Source: Pseudomonadota bacterium
GTDB taxonomy: Bacteria > Pseudomonadota > Alphaproteobacteria > Rhizobiales > Beijerinckiaceae
Direction of reading: 5' to 3'
DNA: 37,448 nt
Assembly (NCBI GenBank): GCA_023386155.1
Contig: JAEWKH010000102.1
Coordinates: 1 to 37,448 of the forward strand
Shown: piece after piece, positions 1-8,395 of the stretch
How positions within the stretch are numbered: the first letter of the stretch is position 1
Layout: each line of letters starts with the position of its first letter
Notes under the pieces: generated by a model
The model's input: the letters and a program-made list of their open reading frames with translations, nothing else
Told to the model about the DNA's origin: nothing
Database searches by the model: none
Program-made: the position numbers and the translations under genes

Positions 1-7
1 TCTATGG

Positions 8-37
8 ATCCCGGGCTCCGCTGCGCGGCCCCGGGAT
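8..37. repeat. REP-like palindrome
   Basis: Perfect 8-bp arms ATCCCGGG (8-15) and CCCGGGAT (30-37) enclose a second small stem, CCGC-tgc-GCGG (18-28). The nested, GC-rich architecture is typical of short palindromic extragenic repeats in GC-rich proteobacteria. Membership of a genome-wide family cannot be shown from one copy. Confidence 0.5.
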
Positions 38-92
38 GACAGTGCAGGAGTCATTCTCAATCGAAGCATTGCGACGGGGAGAACCCTTCATA

Positions 93-317
93 TTAAGCGT
101 CAGATTGGGGCCCTTCACTCGTCTTCGCCTTTCCGGGGGCGACACCAACGTCGTCAGCGTCATGGCGAGGAAACCGCGCCTTCCCCAACGATATGAGATC
201 TGCAAGCCAGACGCCGGAAGAAATCTTGTCCGCAGTCGTGGCAAAGACCTGAAGCGCACCCTTTAGCAGCTGCCAGAAGGTGATGCGTGGGAAACGTCCC
301 TCGTCATCCTCGTGCAT
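93..317 (-). CDS. small hypothetical protein (74 aa)
   Basis: An open frame starts at ATG 317 and ends at 93, giving an acidic N-terminus (MHEDDEG), a hydrophobic-aromatic stretch (ITFWQLLKGALQVFA) and a polar tail. I do not recognise a family. The only Shine-Dalgarno candidate is a weak AGTGGG upstream of the ATG. The opposite strand is also open over much of this stretch, so it may be chance or a fragment of a longer decayed gene. Otherwise positions 1-417 hold only the palindrome at 8-37. Confidence 0.33.
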   Translation of the reverse strand: MHEDDEGRFPRITFWQLLKGALQVFATTADKISSGVWLADLISLGKARFPRHDADDVGVAPGKAKTSEGPQSDA

Positions 318-417
318 GGTTCGCCCACTTCTCATGCGCAACGAACACGGATGTTAGCGCCTCTGCGTCCATTTAACAGTGTTGCGACTTGCAGCCGCCA
401 ATCGCGGGACTTGTCCT

Positions 418-777
418 TTAACGAACAGCCTCTTCATAAACCTCCGGCTTGAACCCCACGAGAATCCGCCCGCCGAGATCGAGCACCGGGCGCTTGATCA
501 TCGAGGGCTGGTCGAGCATGAGCGCGAGCGCCTTGCGCGCGTCGATGCCGGTCCGCTCCGCCTCCGGCAGCTTGCGGAAAGTGGTGCCGGCACGGTTGAG
601 AAGCGTCTCCCAGCCGACGGCAGCGGCCCAGGCGTCGAGCCGCGCCCGGTCGATGCCTTGCGCCTTGTAGTCGTGGAACGCATAGGCGACGCCCCTGGCA
701 TCGAGCCAGGCGCGCGCCTTCTTCATGGTGTCGCAGTTCTTGATGCCGTAGATCGTGACCGCCTGCTTCGACGCCAT
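418..777 (-). CDS. ArsC/Spx-family reductase-like protein
   Basis: The 119-aa protein has the thioredoxin-like fold signature of the ArsC/Spx/YffB group. It starts with a beta strand (VTIYGIKNCDTMKKARAWL) carrying a single N-terminal cysteine at about residue 15, in a CDTMKKA context rather than a CxxC. Later come a KLPEAERTG segment and the family C-terminus (MIKRPVLDLGGRILVGFKPEVYEE). Length and motif order match the YffB-type arsenate-reductase-like proteins of proteobacteria, whose substrate is usually unknown; no ars genes are nearby. The ATG at 777 is the only sensible start. It is a single-gene unit with no co-directional close neighbour. Confidence 0.85.
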   Translation of the reverse strand: MASKQAVTIYGIKNCDTMKKARAWLDARGVAYAFHDYKAQGIDRARLDAWAAAVGWETLLNRAGTTFRKLPEAERTGIDARKALALMLDQPSMIKRPVLDLGGRILVGFKPEVYEEAVR

Positions 778-1014
778 CGCTTATTCTCACTTATTCATCA
801 ACTGGAAAAATGTGCAATAACTTCAGTTACTTACAAAGATAGACTCGTCAATATACCATGACACGTGCCATGCCTAAACTGCTGTTCTTAAGGCCTTCTT
901 GGAAGGCGTGATGCAGGTCAATAGCTCTTGCCAATGATCACAAATTGATGCTTGGCGGCAGGCTCATCATGTGCGTAATAATGTTTAATTTCTTTCACAG
1001 GGAAATCTCTGCAG

Positions 1015-1686
1015 TTGCTCACGATACTTGCGGTCCTTGCCCTGCTGGCCCTACTGCTAGTTTGGCTCGTTATAGTCCTTTTACGCTTCACCTACAGGCT
1101 TTGGCGAAAGCCTCAGCCGGGCAGAGCCGTCAGGCGAACAATGATCGCCGTATCGGGCCTGCTTCTGGCGGGTGTTCCTTATATTCTTGTCCAACTTTAC
1201 GAACATCAATTGCTGCTCGCCCGCGTTCCAACCCCGCTTGAAGTCGCTTCGGTAGAATATCAACTTGAGGAATCGTGGGGTGTAGGTTTCATGCCCGGCG
1301 ATAACGAGACGGGTTTTGTTGTTTATCGTCTTACCAAAGCAAACGCGGAATGGGCCCGTAAGCAGGGAAGCCGGCTTCGCGACATACTTCCAGGCGGCGC
1401 ATCCAAGTGGCACCCGACGCCTGTTGAAAACGCCGGCGACTACAAATGGCATCCCTATGACCATGACCCGCAGATGATGTCAGTCAATCGAGCTGAGCAA
1501 CATCCCCCTACAATTGCGGAGTATCTTGAGAAATATGGCTTCACGATACCGATTGAGAAAGGGCGCGACGCAGAAGCGGACCAATCAATCCAATCGGAGG
1601 GTTCATTTTATTCATATGGGCGAGGCGGAAGCGTTACAATCGTCGACCCTATCAAAGGGAAAGTTTACTTCGCATACGCTGGATAG
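1015..1686 (+). CDS. membrane-anchored hypothetical protein (223 aa)
   Basis: The frame opens at TTG 1015, 11 bases after AGGGA (999-1003); an in-frame stop at 979 rules out a longer N-terminus. The protein begins with a very hydrophobic helix (residues 2-25, rich in Leu/Val/Ala), then a basic stretch (RLWRKPQPGRAVRR) and a second hydrophobic segment (about 43-60). This suggests two membrane spans with a roughly 160-aa soluble C-terminal domain. That domain is rich in Tyr, Gly and charged residues and ends GKVYFAYAG. I do not recognise the family. Base composition here is less GC-rich than in the neighbouring core genes, which may point to acquisition. Confidence 0.65.
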   Translation: MLTILAVLALLALLLVWLVIVLLRFTYRLWRKPQPGRAVRRTMIAVSGLLLAGVPYILVQLYEHQLLLARVPTPLEVASVEYQLEESWGVGFMPGDNETGFVVYRLTKANAEWARKQGSRLRDILPGGASKWHPTPVENAGDYKWHPYDHDPQMMSVNRAEQHPPTIAEYLEKYGFTIPIEKGRDAEADQSIQSEGSFYSYGRGGSVTIVDPIKGKVYFAYAG

Positions 1687-1991
1687 CGCCAACGTCTGAT
1701 CGTGCGTTTGAGGCGCGCCGAGCTTCCGCTTAATAGTACGGCCACATCATCAACGGCGAAAAAGCGCGATAACTGCTCTAAGTGCTTGTAGAGGCTGAGC
1801 TAATCCCAGTTTCACGGGAAGTATGGGCGAGCCGCGATACCATGAACTAAAAACCCAGAAAAAACCCCCGTAATTTCGTTGCTCAGAAAGGGTTTGCGCG
1901 TTTCCGATACTATGATCTCTGTACTTTAGGCGCAATGCTATCGAGCACATTTGGCGAGGCCGCAGAATCCCGTACCATCAATACTTCCAAG
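1687..1991. other. intergenic region, no gene recognised
   Basis: This stretch, between the unknown membrane protein and the guaA terminators, is comparatively AT-rich. Short open frames occur on both strands but have no credible ribosome-binding site or recognisable product. I see no tRNA cloverleaf or mobile-element end. Confidence 0.4.
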
Positions 1992-1992
1992 A

Positions 1993-2016
1993 AAAACTCG
2001 GCCTCCTCCGAGTTTT
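1993..2016 (-). terminator. second intrinsic terminator downstream of guaA
   Basis: Perfect 9-bp arms AAAACTCGG (1993-2001) and CCGAGTTTT (2008-2016) enclose a 6-nt loop. Read on the minus strand the stem is followed by a short T run (five T through 1992). It lies about 50 bp beyond the first guaA terminator and probably backs it up. The flanking A/T runs would also allow action in the plus direction. Confidence 0.6.
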
Positions 2017-2067
2017 ACCTGGTTTTACTCGTTGCCTGCACTTCTAGATTAAGGACGGCTAGACATG

Positions 2068-2094
2068 AAAAAAGCCCACGATCCCGCGGGCTTT
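2068..2094 (-). terminator. intrinsic terminator of guaA
   Basis: The arms AAAGCCC (2071-2077) and GGGCTTT (2088-2094) form a stem. On the minus strand it is followed by six T (complement of the A run at 2068-2073). It lies about 57 bp past the guaA stop codon, the expected place for a Rho-independent terminator. Confidence 0.8.
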
Positions 2095-2150
2095 CCACCA
2101 ATACTCGGTTCTTCTACGAGGCTCTTCCCTATCTATTAGAAATACAAACC

Positions 2151-3722
2151 TCACTCCCACTCGATCGTGCCGGGCGGCTTCGAGGTGATGTCGTAGGTCA
2201 CGCGGTTGATGCCCTTCACCTCGTTGATGATCCGGGTCGCGACGCGGCCCAGGAAGCCCATGTCGAAGGGGTAGAAGTCCGCCGTCATGCCGTCGATGGA
2301 GGTGACGGCGCGAAGCGCGCAGACGTGGTCGTAAGTGCGCGCGTCGCCCATCACGCCGACGGTCTTCACGGGGAGCAGGACGGCGAAGGCCTGCCAGATC
2401 TCGTCGTAGAGGCCCGCATTGCGGATCTCTTCCAGATAGATCGCGTCGGCCTTGCGCAGGATCTCGAGCTTCTCGCGGGTGATCTCGCCGGGCACGCGGA
2501 TGGCGAGGCCGGGGCCGGGGAACGGGTGGCGGCCGACGAAGGCGTCGGGCAGGCCGAGCTCGCGGCCGAGCACCCTCACCTCGTCCTTGAACAGCTCGCG
2601 CAGGGGCTCCACGAGCTTCATCTTCATGCGCTCGGGCAGGCCGCCCACATTGTGGTGGCTCTTGATGGTGACCGAGGGGCCGCCGGTGAAGGAAACGCTC
2701 TCGATCACGTCCGGATAGAGCGTGCCCTGGGCGAGGAAATCGGCCGATCCTTTTCCTTCACTTGCGATCTTCTTGGCCTCCTCGTCGAACACATCGATGA
2801 AGAGCCTGCCGATGGTCTTGCGCTTGACCTCCGGGTCCGACACGCCCTCCAGGGCGCCGATGAAGAGATCCTGCGCCTGAACGTGCACGAGCGGGATGTT
2901 GTAGTGGTCGCGGAAGAGCGTGACCACCTGCTCGGCCTCCGCTGCGCGCAGCAGGCCGTGGTCGACGAACACGCAGGTGAGCTGGTCGCCGATGGCCTCG
3001 TGGATGAGCACCGCTGCGACGGCGGAGTCGACGCCACCGGAGAGGCCACAGATCACCCGGCCCGTGCCGACCTGGGCGCGGATCCGCTCGATGGCCTCCT
3101 CGCGGAAGGCCTTCATGGTCCAGTCGCCCTTGCAGCCCGCGATGTCACGGACGAAGTTGCGGATGAGCTGCGCGCCCTGGGGCGTATGCACCACCTCGGG
3201 GTGGAACTGCACGCCGTAGAACCTGTGCTCCTCGTCCGCCACGACCGCGAAGGGCGCGTTCTCGGAGGCGGCGAGCACCTCGAAACCCTCCGGCAGCTTG
3301 GTGACCCGGTCGCCGTGGCTCATCCACACAGGATATTTCTTGCCGACCTGCCACACGCCCTGGAAGAGCGGGCTCTCGGTAAAGACCTCGATCTCGGCGC
3401 GGCCGAATTCGGAATGGTGGCCGCCCTCGACCTCGCCGCCGAGCTGCGCCGCCATGGTCTGCTGGCCGTAGCAGATGCCGAAGACCGGCAGGCCGGTCTC
3501 GAACAGCTCCTTCGGGGCACGGGGCGAGGCGTCGGTCGTGACCGATTCCGGCCCGCCCGAGAGGATCACGCCCTTCGGCTTCATGGTCCGGATCGCCTCG
3601 GCGGCCTTCTGGAACGGCACCACTTCCGAATAGACGCCGTCCTCGCGCACCCGCCGTGCGATGAGCTGGGTCACCTGGGAGCCGAAATCGACGATGAGAA
3701 TCTTATCGTGGGGTTGAGCCAT
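2151..3722 (-). CDS. guaA: GMP synthase (glutamine-hydrolysing)
   Basis: This enzyme converts XMP to GMP using ATP and ammonia from glutamine, the last step of guanine nucleotide synthesis. The 523-aa protein has the full two-domain layout. The class I glutamine amidotransferase domain has its nucleophile Cys at about residue 84 (GICYGQQ) and the His/Glu pair in QFHPEVVHT. The ATP pyrophosphatase domain has the PP-loop SGGVDSAV at about residue 230. The C-terminal dimerisation domain ends in the family signature KPPGTIEWE. It lies on the same strand as guaB upstream (6739-8232) with rsmB and the MAPEG gene between. Two terminators follow it. Confidence 0.98.
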   Translation of the reverse strand: MAQPHDKILIVDFGSQVTQLIARRVREDGVYSEVVPFQKAAEAIRTMKPKGVILSGGPESVTTDASPRAPKELFETGLPVFGICYGQQTMAAQLGGEVEGGHHSEFGRAEIEVFTESPLFQGVWQVGKKYPVWMSHGDRVTKLPEGFEVLAASENAPFAVVADEEHRFYGVQFHPEVVHTPQGAQLIRNFVRDIAGCKGDWTMKAFREEAIERIRAQVGTGRVICGLSGGVDSAVAAVLIHEAIGDQLTCVFVDHGLLRAAEAEQVVTLFRDHYNIPLVHVQAQDLFIGALEGVSDPEVKRKTIGRLFIDVFDEEAKKIASEGKGSADFLAQGTLYPDVIESVSFTGGPSVTIKSHHNVGGLPERMKMKLVEPLRELFKDEVRVLGRELGLPDAFVGRHPFPGPGLAIRVPGEITREKLEILRKADAIYLEEIRNAGLYDEIWQAFAVLLPVKTVGVMGDARTYDHVCALRAVTSIDGMTADFYPFDMGFLGRVATRIINEVKGINRVTYDITSKPPGTIEWE

Positions 3723-3970
3723 GTTGTTTCACTTCGGGTAGGAGGGGCATTTCCCGGCAGAGGATCGTGCTGGTGCTTTACCCTCAACCCTGCCCGGGTG
3801 TCATGCCCTTTAACGGGACTGCCGTGGCGCGTTTCCGGTTTATAACGCTTTTCTCATTCCTGGGGCTTATCCCCGCAGGAAACAAGAGGCAGTTCCATGC
3901 CGATGGGAACGGCTTTAAGATTGAAGAACCGGATCGGCACTCTGCCCTGATACCGGAACATTTGGATTGG

Positions 3971-4597
3971 ATGCGGGCCATGAGGTGGACGTTCCAGAAC
4001 CATCGCGGCACCCTGGGCAAGCCCGGGAACATGCTTGCCCGCTGGGCGAAGCCGGCAGCAGCCGGCGTCGCAGGGCTATGCCTGGTCGCCGCGGGAGCCA
4101 TCGGGCGGATCCATCTCAGTGAAAACTTCCATCCCGTCATCGAGGGAGTGGTCTACAGATCGGCCCAGCCGACACCGGAAGCACTGGCACGATACGCCAA
4201 GGAGCACGGTATCCGTTCCATCATCAATCTGCGGGGCAACAATTCCGGCAAGGATTGGTACGATGCCGAGCTGATGGCCGCCAAAGCCCAGGGGATCGCT
4301 CACTACGACTTCGGAATGTCGGCGCGCAAACAGCTCGATCAGCAGCGCGCGCAGGAACTGATCAGTCTCATGAGCACGGTTGAGAAGCCGGTCCTGATTC
4401 ACTGCGAAGGCGGTGCCGACCGAAGCGGCCTTGCTTCCGCGCTCTATCTGGCGGCCATCGCAAAGGCCGGAGAAGAGGCGGCGGAAAGCCAGATTTCGCT
4501 ACGCTTCGGGCACATTTCCCTGCCGATGGTCGCGGCCTATGCCATGGACCGGACATTCGAAGCCCTGGAGCCATGGCTCGGATTCACCGATTCCTGA
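3971..4597 (+). CDS. membrane-anchored dual-specificity/tyrosine phosphatase
   Basis: The 208-aa product carries the cysteine phosphatase P-loop HCEGGADRSG (catalytic Cys about residue 145, Arg about 151). Upstream are the typical strand-helix features VYRSAQP and GIRSIINLRG of the TpbA/DSP-like bacterial phosphatases. A hydrophobic segment at about residues 29-45 (AAAGVAGLCLVAAGAIG) should act as a signal anchor, placing the catalytic domain outside the cytoplasm. The start is uncertain: ATG 3971, 3980 and 4031 are all in frame. The frame stays open to 3767, but that extension is not protein-like. It is divergent from guaA and convergent with rsmB. In relatives such enzymes act on envelope or exopolysaccharide control; the substrate here is unknown. 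Confidence 0.85.
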   Translation: MRAMRWTFQNHRGTLGKPGNMLARWAKPAAAGVAGLCLVAAGAIGRIHLSENFHPVIEGVVYRSAQPTPEALARYAKEHGIRSIINLRGNNSGKDWYDAELMAAKAQGIAHYDFGMSARKQLDQQRAQELISLMSTVEKPVLIHCEGGADRSGLASALYLAAIAKAGEEAAESQISLRFGHISLPMVAAYAMDRTFEALEPWLGFTDS

Positions 4598-4629
4598 TGC
4601 CAGGAGTCTAAGCTGAGATCGGCGGACCA

Positions 4630-4677
4630 GCGCATCGTGCAAAAAAGTGGAATCCACTTTTAGGTCCGAGGCTCTAG
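4630..4677. repeat. palindromic repeat, probably bidirectional terminator
   Basis: AAAAGTGG (4643-4650) and CCACTTTT (4654-4661) form a perfect 8-bp stem with a 3-nt loop, flanked by AGCGCATCGTGC on the left and TCCGAGGCTCTAG on the right. The same flanks recur in the repeats at 20762-20812 and 20819-20878: the left flank matches the first copy and the right flank the second, so this copy looks like a hybrid. It sits between convergent genes, and the rsmB stop codon lies inside it. Confidence 0.65.
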
Positions 4678-5972
4678 CCTCTTCGCTTGATACAGGAGAC
4701 GAAGAAACCGTCCGTCCCGGTCTTTCTCGGTGTCAGCTGGAGGCCGTGCCTCGTCACGCGGATGAAGGAGGACAGGTTCGGCAGGCCCGCCGTGGCCAGA
4801 ATCTCATCGGCCTTCACCACCTCGAAGCCTGGATCGCGCTGGAGCAGCCCTTCGAGCGCCTCGTCGTTCTCTTCCGGCAGGATCGAGCAGGTGATGTAGA
4901 CGATGCGCCCACCTGACTTCACCAGTCGGGCGGCCCGGTCGAGAACCGTCTCCTGCTCCTTGCGCCGGGTTTCCAGGCTGCCGGGACGCAGGCGCCATTT
5001 CGCATCCGGGTTGCGCCGCCACGTGCCGATCCCCGTACAGGGCGCGTCCACGAGCACGCAGTCGATCTTTCCGTCGAGATCCGTGACCGCATCGGCCCTG
5101 GCCCGCGGGGTGCGGACCTGGACGTTGCGGACGCCCGCGCGCGCCAGCCGGTCGTGGATCGGGGCGAGACGGCGGGCGTCGTTGTCGGTGGCGTAGATCT
5201 GGCCATGGTTCTCCATCATGGCCGCGAGCGCCAGGGTCTTTCCGCCGCCGCCGGCGCAGAGGTCGACCACCTGCTCGCCGGGCTTGGCACCGGAGAGAAG
5301 TGCCACGAGCTGCGAGCCCTCGTCCTGGATCTCGATCCAGCCTTTCAGAAACTCGGGCTCGGACTGCACGGCCGGTCCGCGCCCGTCCTCGCCCGGAGCG
5401 ATCCGCAGACCGAGCGGCGAGAGCGGCGTCTCGATGGCGCTGAGATGCGGCAGGGCGTCGTGCGCCTCGTCGCGGGAGGCGACTTTCAGGGTGTTCACCC
5501 GCAGATCGAGCGGCGCCCGTGTGGCGAGCGCCTGCATCTCGGGCACGAGGTCCTCGCCGAAGAGATGCCGAAGAGACGGCTCGATCCAGTCCGGGAAGTC
5601 GCCCGCCACAGGGGCCGGCGCACCGCTCAGGTCGGCCTTTTCCAGCCTCGCCCGCTCATCCGACGTCAGCGGGTCCGGGGCGAAGCGTTCGCCCGAACAC
5701 AGGGCCGCGACGGCATCGGGATCCAGCCCGCGCTGGAGCTTCAGCATTCCGAGCAGGATGGCGCGCGGCGTCGCGTCGCCCATGATCCAGGCGGCGGAGG
5801 CCTTCCGGCGCAGGGCGTCGTAGACGAGGCTCGCAATGGCGGCCCGGTCCTTGGAACCGGCGAAGCGATGGGACAGGCCCCAATCCTTCATGGCGTCGGC
5901 GGCCGGCCGCCGGCGGGCCTCGATATCGGCCAGAACCTCGATGGTGGCGGAGATGCGGGCGGCAGGTGTCAT
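4674..5972 (-). CDS. rsmB: RsmB-like rRNA (cytosine-C5) methyltransferase
   Basis: This is a SAM-dependent RNA m5C methyltransferase of the RsmB/NOP2/Sun family, 432 aa from ATG 5972. An NusB-like RNA-binding region comes first (ISATIEVLADIEARRRPA... RAAIASLVYDAL). The Rossmann methyltransferase domain follows, with motif I DLCAGGGGKTLALAA, motif IV VDAPCTGIGTWRRNPD and motif VI ITCSILPEEND. The two cysteines of PC and TC are the catalytic pair of this family. The frame continues to 6089, but the extra 39 residues are not conserved-looking and would cross into the divergent lipoprotein promoter. The exact target base (C967 in E. coli) is assigned by family only. The stop codon lies within a palindromic repeat. 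Confidence 0.93.
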   Translation of the reverse strand: MTPAARISATIEVLADIEARRRPAADAMKDWGLSHRFAGSKDRAAIASLVYDALRRKASAAWIMGDATPRAILLGMLKLQRGLDPDAVAALCSGERFAPDPLTSDERARLEKADLSGAPAPVAGDFPDWIEPSLRHLFGEDLVPEMQALATRAPLDLRVNTLKVASRDEAHDALPHLSAIETPLSPLGLRIAPGEDGRGPAVQSEPEFLKGWIEIQDEGSQLVALLSGAKPGEQVVDLCAGGGGKTLALAAMMENHGQIYATDNDARRLAPIHDRLARAGVRNVQVRTPRARADAVTDLDGKIDCVLVDAPCTGIGTWRRNPDAKWRLRPGSLETRRKEQETVLDRAARLVKSGGRIVYITCSILPEENDEALEGLLQRDPGFEVVKADEILATAGLPNLSSFIRVTRHGLQLTPRKTGTDGFFVSCIKRRG

Positions 5973-6094
5973 CGAAAAAGCACACTCAAGCTTGGCCGTA
6001 GAAACGACACATTGTTTCCTATTTTCCGTCCCCATCGACAGTGGATGGTGAGGATGCGTGCATTCCGCACGATTCCTCTTCGGAGCCACTCTCT

Positions 6095-6244
6095 ATGTTG
6101 ACACGACTGACCCGCGGCCTCCTTGCCGTCGGCCTCACCCTGACCATCGCCGCCTGCGCCACGGCCCCGGCCGCCGATCTCACCCCGCCCCCGGTCAAGC
6201 AGACCGATGCCAAGACGCAGCTCGAGAGCGGCAAGCGGTTCTAA
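6095..6244 (+). CDS. small lipoprotein (49 aa)
   Basis: The ATG at 6095 follows a GGAG (6082-6085) at proper spacing. The product has a signal peptide with basic start (MLTRLTRG), a hydrophobic core (LLAVGLTLTI) and the lipobox IAAC, so it should be lipidated on the cysteine at about residue 21. The mature part is only some 29 residues, Pro/Lys-rich (PPPVKQTDAKTQLESGKRF). This resembles the tiny envelope lipoproteins common in Hyphomicrobiales, but no function can be assigned. It is divergent from rsmB and convergent with the MAPEG gene. Confidence 0.75.
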   Translation: MLTRLTRGLLAVGLTLTIAACATAPAADLTPPPVKQTDAKTQLESGKRF

Positions 6245-6255
6245 AATCATGAGCT

Positions 6256-6276
6256 GGATGAGCGCAATGCTCATCC
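6256..6276. terminator. hairpin between convergent genes
   Basis: Perfect 8-bp arms GGATGAGC (6256-6263) and GCTCATCC (6269-6276) with a 5-nt loop lie between the stop codons of the lipoprotein and MAPEG genes. There is no clear T run, so an intrinsic terminator is likely from position but not certain. Confidence 0.45.
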
Positions 6277-6285
6277 CGTCCCTTC

Positions 6286-6717
6286 TCAAATGCCGGTCTC
6301 GGCCGCGAGCACGCGGATGCCGAAGATCACCCACATGGCCACCAGGATCAGCACCCCGACCACGAAGGCCTGGAAACGCAACGGCACCTTGTTCGAGGTC
6401 ACGTGGATCGCCGCATGGACGAGGCGGCTTGCCACGAACATCCAGGACATCACCACGAAGAGCATGTCGGCCTTCCGGGTGATCAGCGCCAGCACCACCA
6501 GCACATAGAACAGGACCGGAAGCTCGAACTGGTTGTGGTACGAGTTCTGGACCTTCACGATGCCGCTGGGCCAGTTGCGTTCGCCCAGGGCGATGTCTTT
6601 CACCTTCACTTCGCCTGACCGAAGGCTGGCGAGGCGCGCGCTGCCCATCCAGAGCAGCAGGAGGACGGTCAGCGCGACCTGGACATAGACCGGGAGAAGG
6701 ATGGAGGTGATGCTCAT
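6286..6717 (-). CDS. MAPEG family membrane protein
   Basis: The 143-aa protein has four predicted membrane helices (about residues 5-25, 65-80, 83-102, 114-135). It also has the MAPEG-type cytoplasmic loop with QNSYHNQFELPVLFYVL, in which the Asn/Gln-rich NxxHNQFE stretch corresponds to the glutathione-binding segment of the eicosanoid/glutathione metabolism superfamily. Length fits bacterial MAPEG members, whose substrates are mostly unknown. It lies 21 bp downstream of the guaB stop on the same strand, so the two are probably cotranscribed. Confidence 0.9.
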   Translation of the reverse strand: MSITSILLPVYVQVALTVLLLLWMGSARLASLRSGEVKVKDIALGERNWPSGIVKVQNSYHNQFELPVLFYVLVVLALITRKADMLFVVMSWMFVASRLVHAAIHVTSNKVPLRFQAFVVGVLILVAMWVIFGIRVLAAETGI

Positions 6718-6738
6718 GAACGTGAACCCGACTGAAGC

Positions 6739-8232
6739 TTAACTGCGAGTCGGGTAGTTAGGGCTCTCCCGCGTGATCGTCACGTCGTGGACATGGCTCT
6801 CGCGCAGGCCCGCGCTGGTGATGCGGATGAACTGCGCCTTCTCCTGGAATTCCGGCAGGGTCGCCGCGCCCACATAGCCCATGGAGGCGCGAAGGCCGCC
6901 TGTGAGCTGGTGCAGGACCGCGGAGACCGGCCCCTTATAGGCCACCTGGCCCTCGATGCCTTCCGGCACGAGCTTGAGCGTGTCGCGCACTTCCGCCTGG
7001 AAGTAGCGGTCCGCCGAGCCGCGGGCCATGGCGCCGACCGAGCCCATGCCGCGATAGGACTTGTAGGAGCGGCCCTGGTACAGGAACACCTCGCCGGGAG
7101 TCTCGTCCGTGCCGGCGAGCAGGGAGCCGACCATGGCGCAGGACGCGCCCGCCGCAAGGGCTTTGGAGAGATCCCCCGAGAACTTGATGCCGCCGTCTGC
7201 GATCACCGGAATGTCCGCCTTTGAGGCCGCCTCGACGGCCTCCATGATGGCGGTGAGCTGGGGCACGCCGACGCCCGCCACGATTCGGGTGGTGCAGATG
7301 GAGCCGGGACCGATGCCGACCTTGATCGCATCCGCGCCCGCATCGATGAGGGCCTGGGCCCCCTCGCGCGTCGCCACGTTGCCGGCGATGACCTGGACGG
7401 CGTTGGAGAGCTTCTTCACGCGGGTGACGCTTTCCAGAACCTTCACGGAATGACCATGGGCGGTATCGACCACGACCACGTCGCAGCCGGCGTCGATCAG
7501 GCGCTCGGCGCGCTCGAGGCCCTGCTCGCCCGTGGTGGTGGCGGCGGCGACCAGGAGGCGGCCCTGCGCATCCTTCGCGGCGTTCGGATAGGCGACCTGC
7601 TTCTCGATGTCCTTCACCGTGATCAGGCCGATGCAGCGGTAATGGTCGTCGACGACCAAAAGCTTCTCGATGCGGAACTGGTGCAGGAGGCGGCGGGCCT
7701 CGTCCTGGCTCACGCCCTCGCGGACCGTGATCAGGCGGTCCTTGGTCATCAGTTCGGAGACCTTCTGGCCGGGATTGTTGGCGAAGCGCACGTCGCGGTT
7801 GGTCAGGATGCCGACGAGCTTGCCCTTGGTGCCGCCGGGCCCGCGCTCGACCACCGGAATGCCGGAGATGCCGTGGTTCTTCATCATCGCGAGCGCGTCG
7901 GCCAGGGTCTCGTCCGGGTGGATGGTGATCGGGTTCATCACCATGCCCGACTCGTAGCGCTTCACGAGGCGGACCTGCTCGGCCTGGGCCTCCGGCTCGA
8001 GATTGCGGTGGATGACGCCGAGGCCGCCGTTCTGGGCCATGGCGATGGCCATGCGGGCTTCCGTCACGGTATCCATGGCGGAGGCGATGATCGGCATGTT
8101 GAGGCGGATGGTCCGGGTCAGCCGGGTCGCCACGTCGACGTCGCCGGGCAGGACTTCGGAGCGGCCAGGCCGGAGGAGCACGTCATCGAAGGTCAGTCCT
8201 TCGATGATCTTATCGGCGATTACAGAGGCCAT
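6739..8232 (-). CDS. guaB: IMP dehydrogenase
   Basis: This enzyme oxidises IMP to XMP with NAD, the committed step to guanine nucleotides; GuaA (2151-3722) completes the branch. The 497-aa protein starts at ATG 8232, preceded on the minus strand by a strong GAAGGAG. The open frame extends to 8376, but the added residues are not family-like. The N-terminus (GLTFDDVLLRPGRSEVLP) and a CBS-domain pair at about residues 95-210 are present. The catalytic loop is GPGSICTTRIVAGVG with the active-site Cys at about 305, followed by ADGGIKFSGD and the flap GMGSVGAM. All key residues are present. Confidence 0.98.
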   Translation of the reverse strand: MASVIADKIIEGLTFDDVLLRPGRSEVLPGDVDVATRLTRTIRLNMPIIASAMDTVTEARMAIAMAQNGGLGVIHRNLEPEAQAEQVRLVKRYESGMVMNPITIHPDETLADALAMMKNHGISGIPVVERGPGGTKGKLVGILTNRDVRFANNPGQKVSELMTKDRLITVREGVSQDEARRLLHQFRIEKLLVVDDHYRCIGLITVKDIEKQVAYPNAAKDAQGRLLVAAATTTGEQGLERAERLIDAGCDVVVVDTAHGHSVKVLESVTRVKKLSNAVQVIAGNVATREGAQALIDAGADAIKVGIGPGSICTTRIVAGVGVPQLTAIMEAVEAASKADIPVIADGGIKFSGDLSKALAAGASCAMVGSLLAGTDETPGEVFLYQGRSYKSYRGMGSVGAMARGSADRYFQAEVRDTLKLVPEGIEGQVAYKGPVSAVLHQLTGGLRASMGYVGAATLPEFQEKAQFIRITSAGLRESHVHDVTITRESPNYPTRS

Positions 8233-8395
8233 GACCAACTCCTTCAGGGGGTGCGGATTTGAGAGAATAACGCTTTGGCGAGTTGGCACGGGTCCGTAGC
8301 ACGGGCTTGGCGTTTCGCAAAGGGTCGAGAAGCGCTTCTCCAGAAGACCTGCCTTGCGCCTATTTGCCCTTTGCAAGGGTGGTGCAGAGCGTTAA

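Noticed and set aside
893..907. GCCTTC-ttg-GAAGGC hairpin
   Set aside because: A 6-bp stem without T run or nearby stop codon is expected by chance.
1935..3845. Long plus-strand open frame over guaA
   Set aside because: It is the GC-rich shadow of guaA, whose full GMP synthase motifs are on the minus strand.
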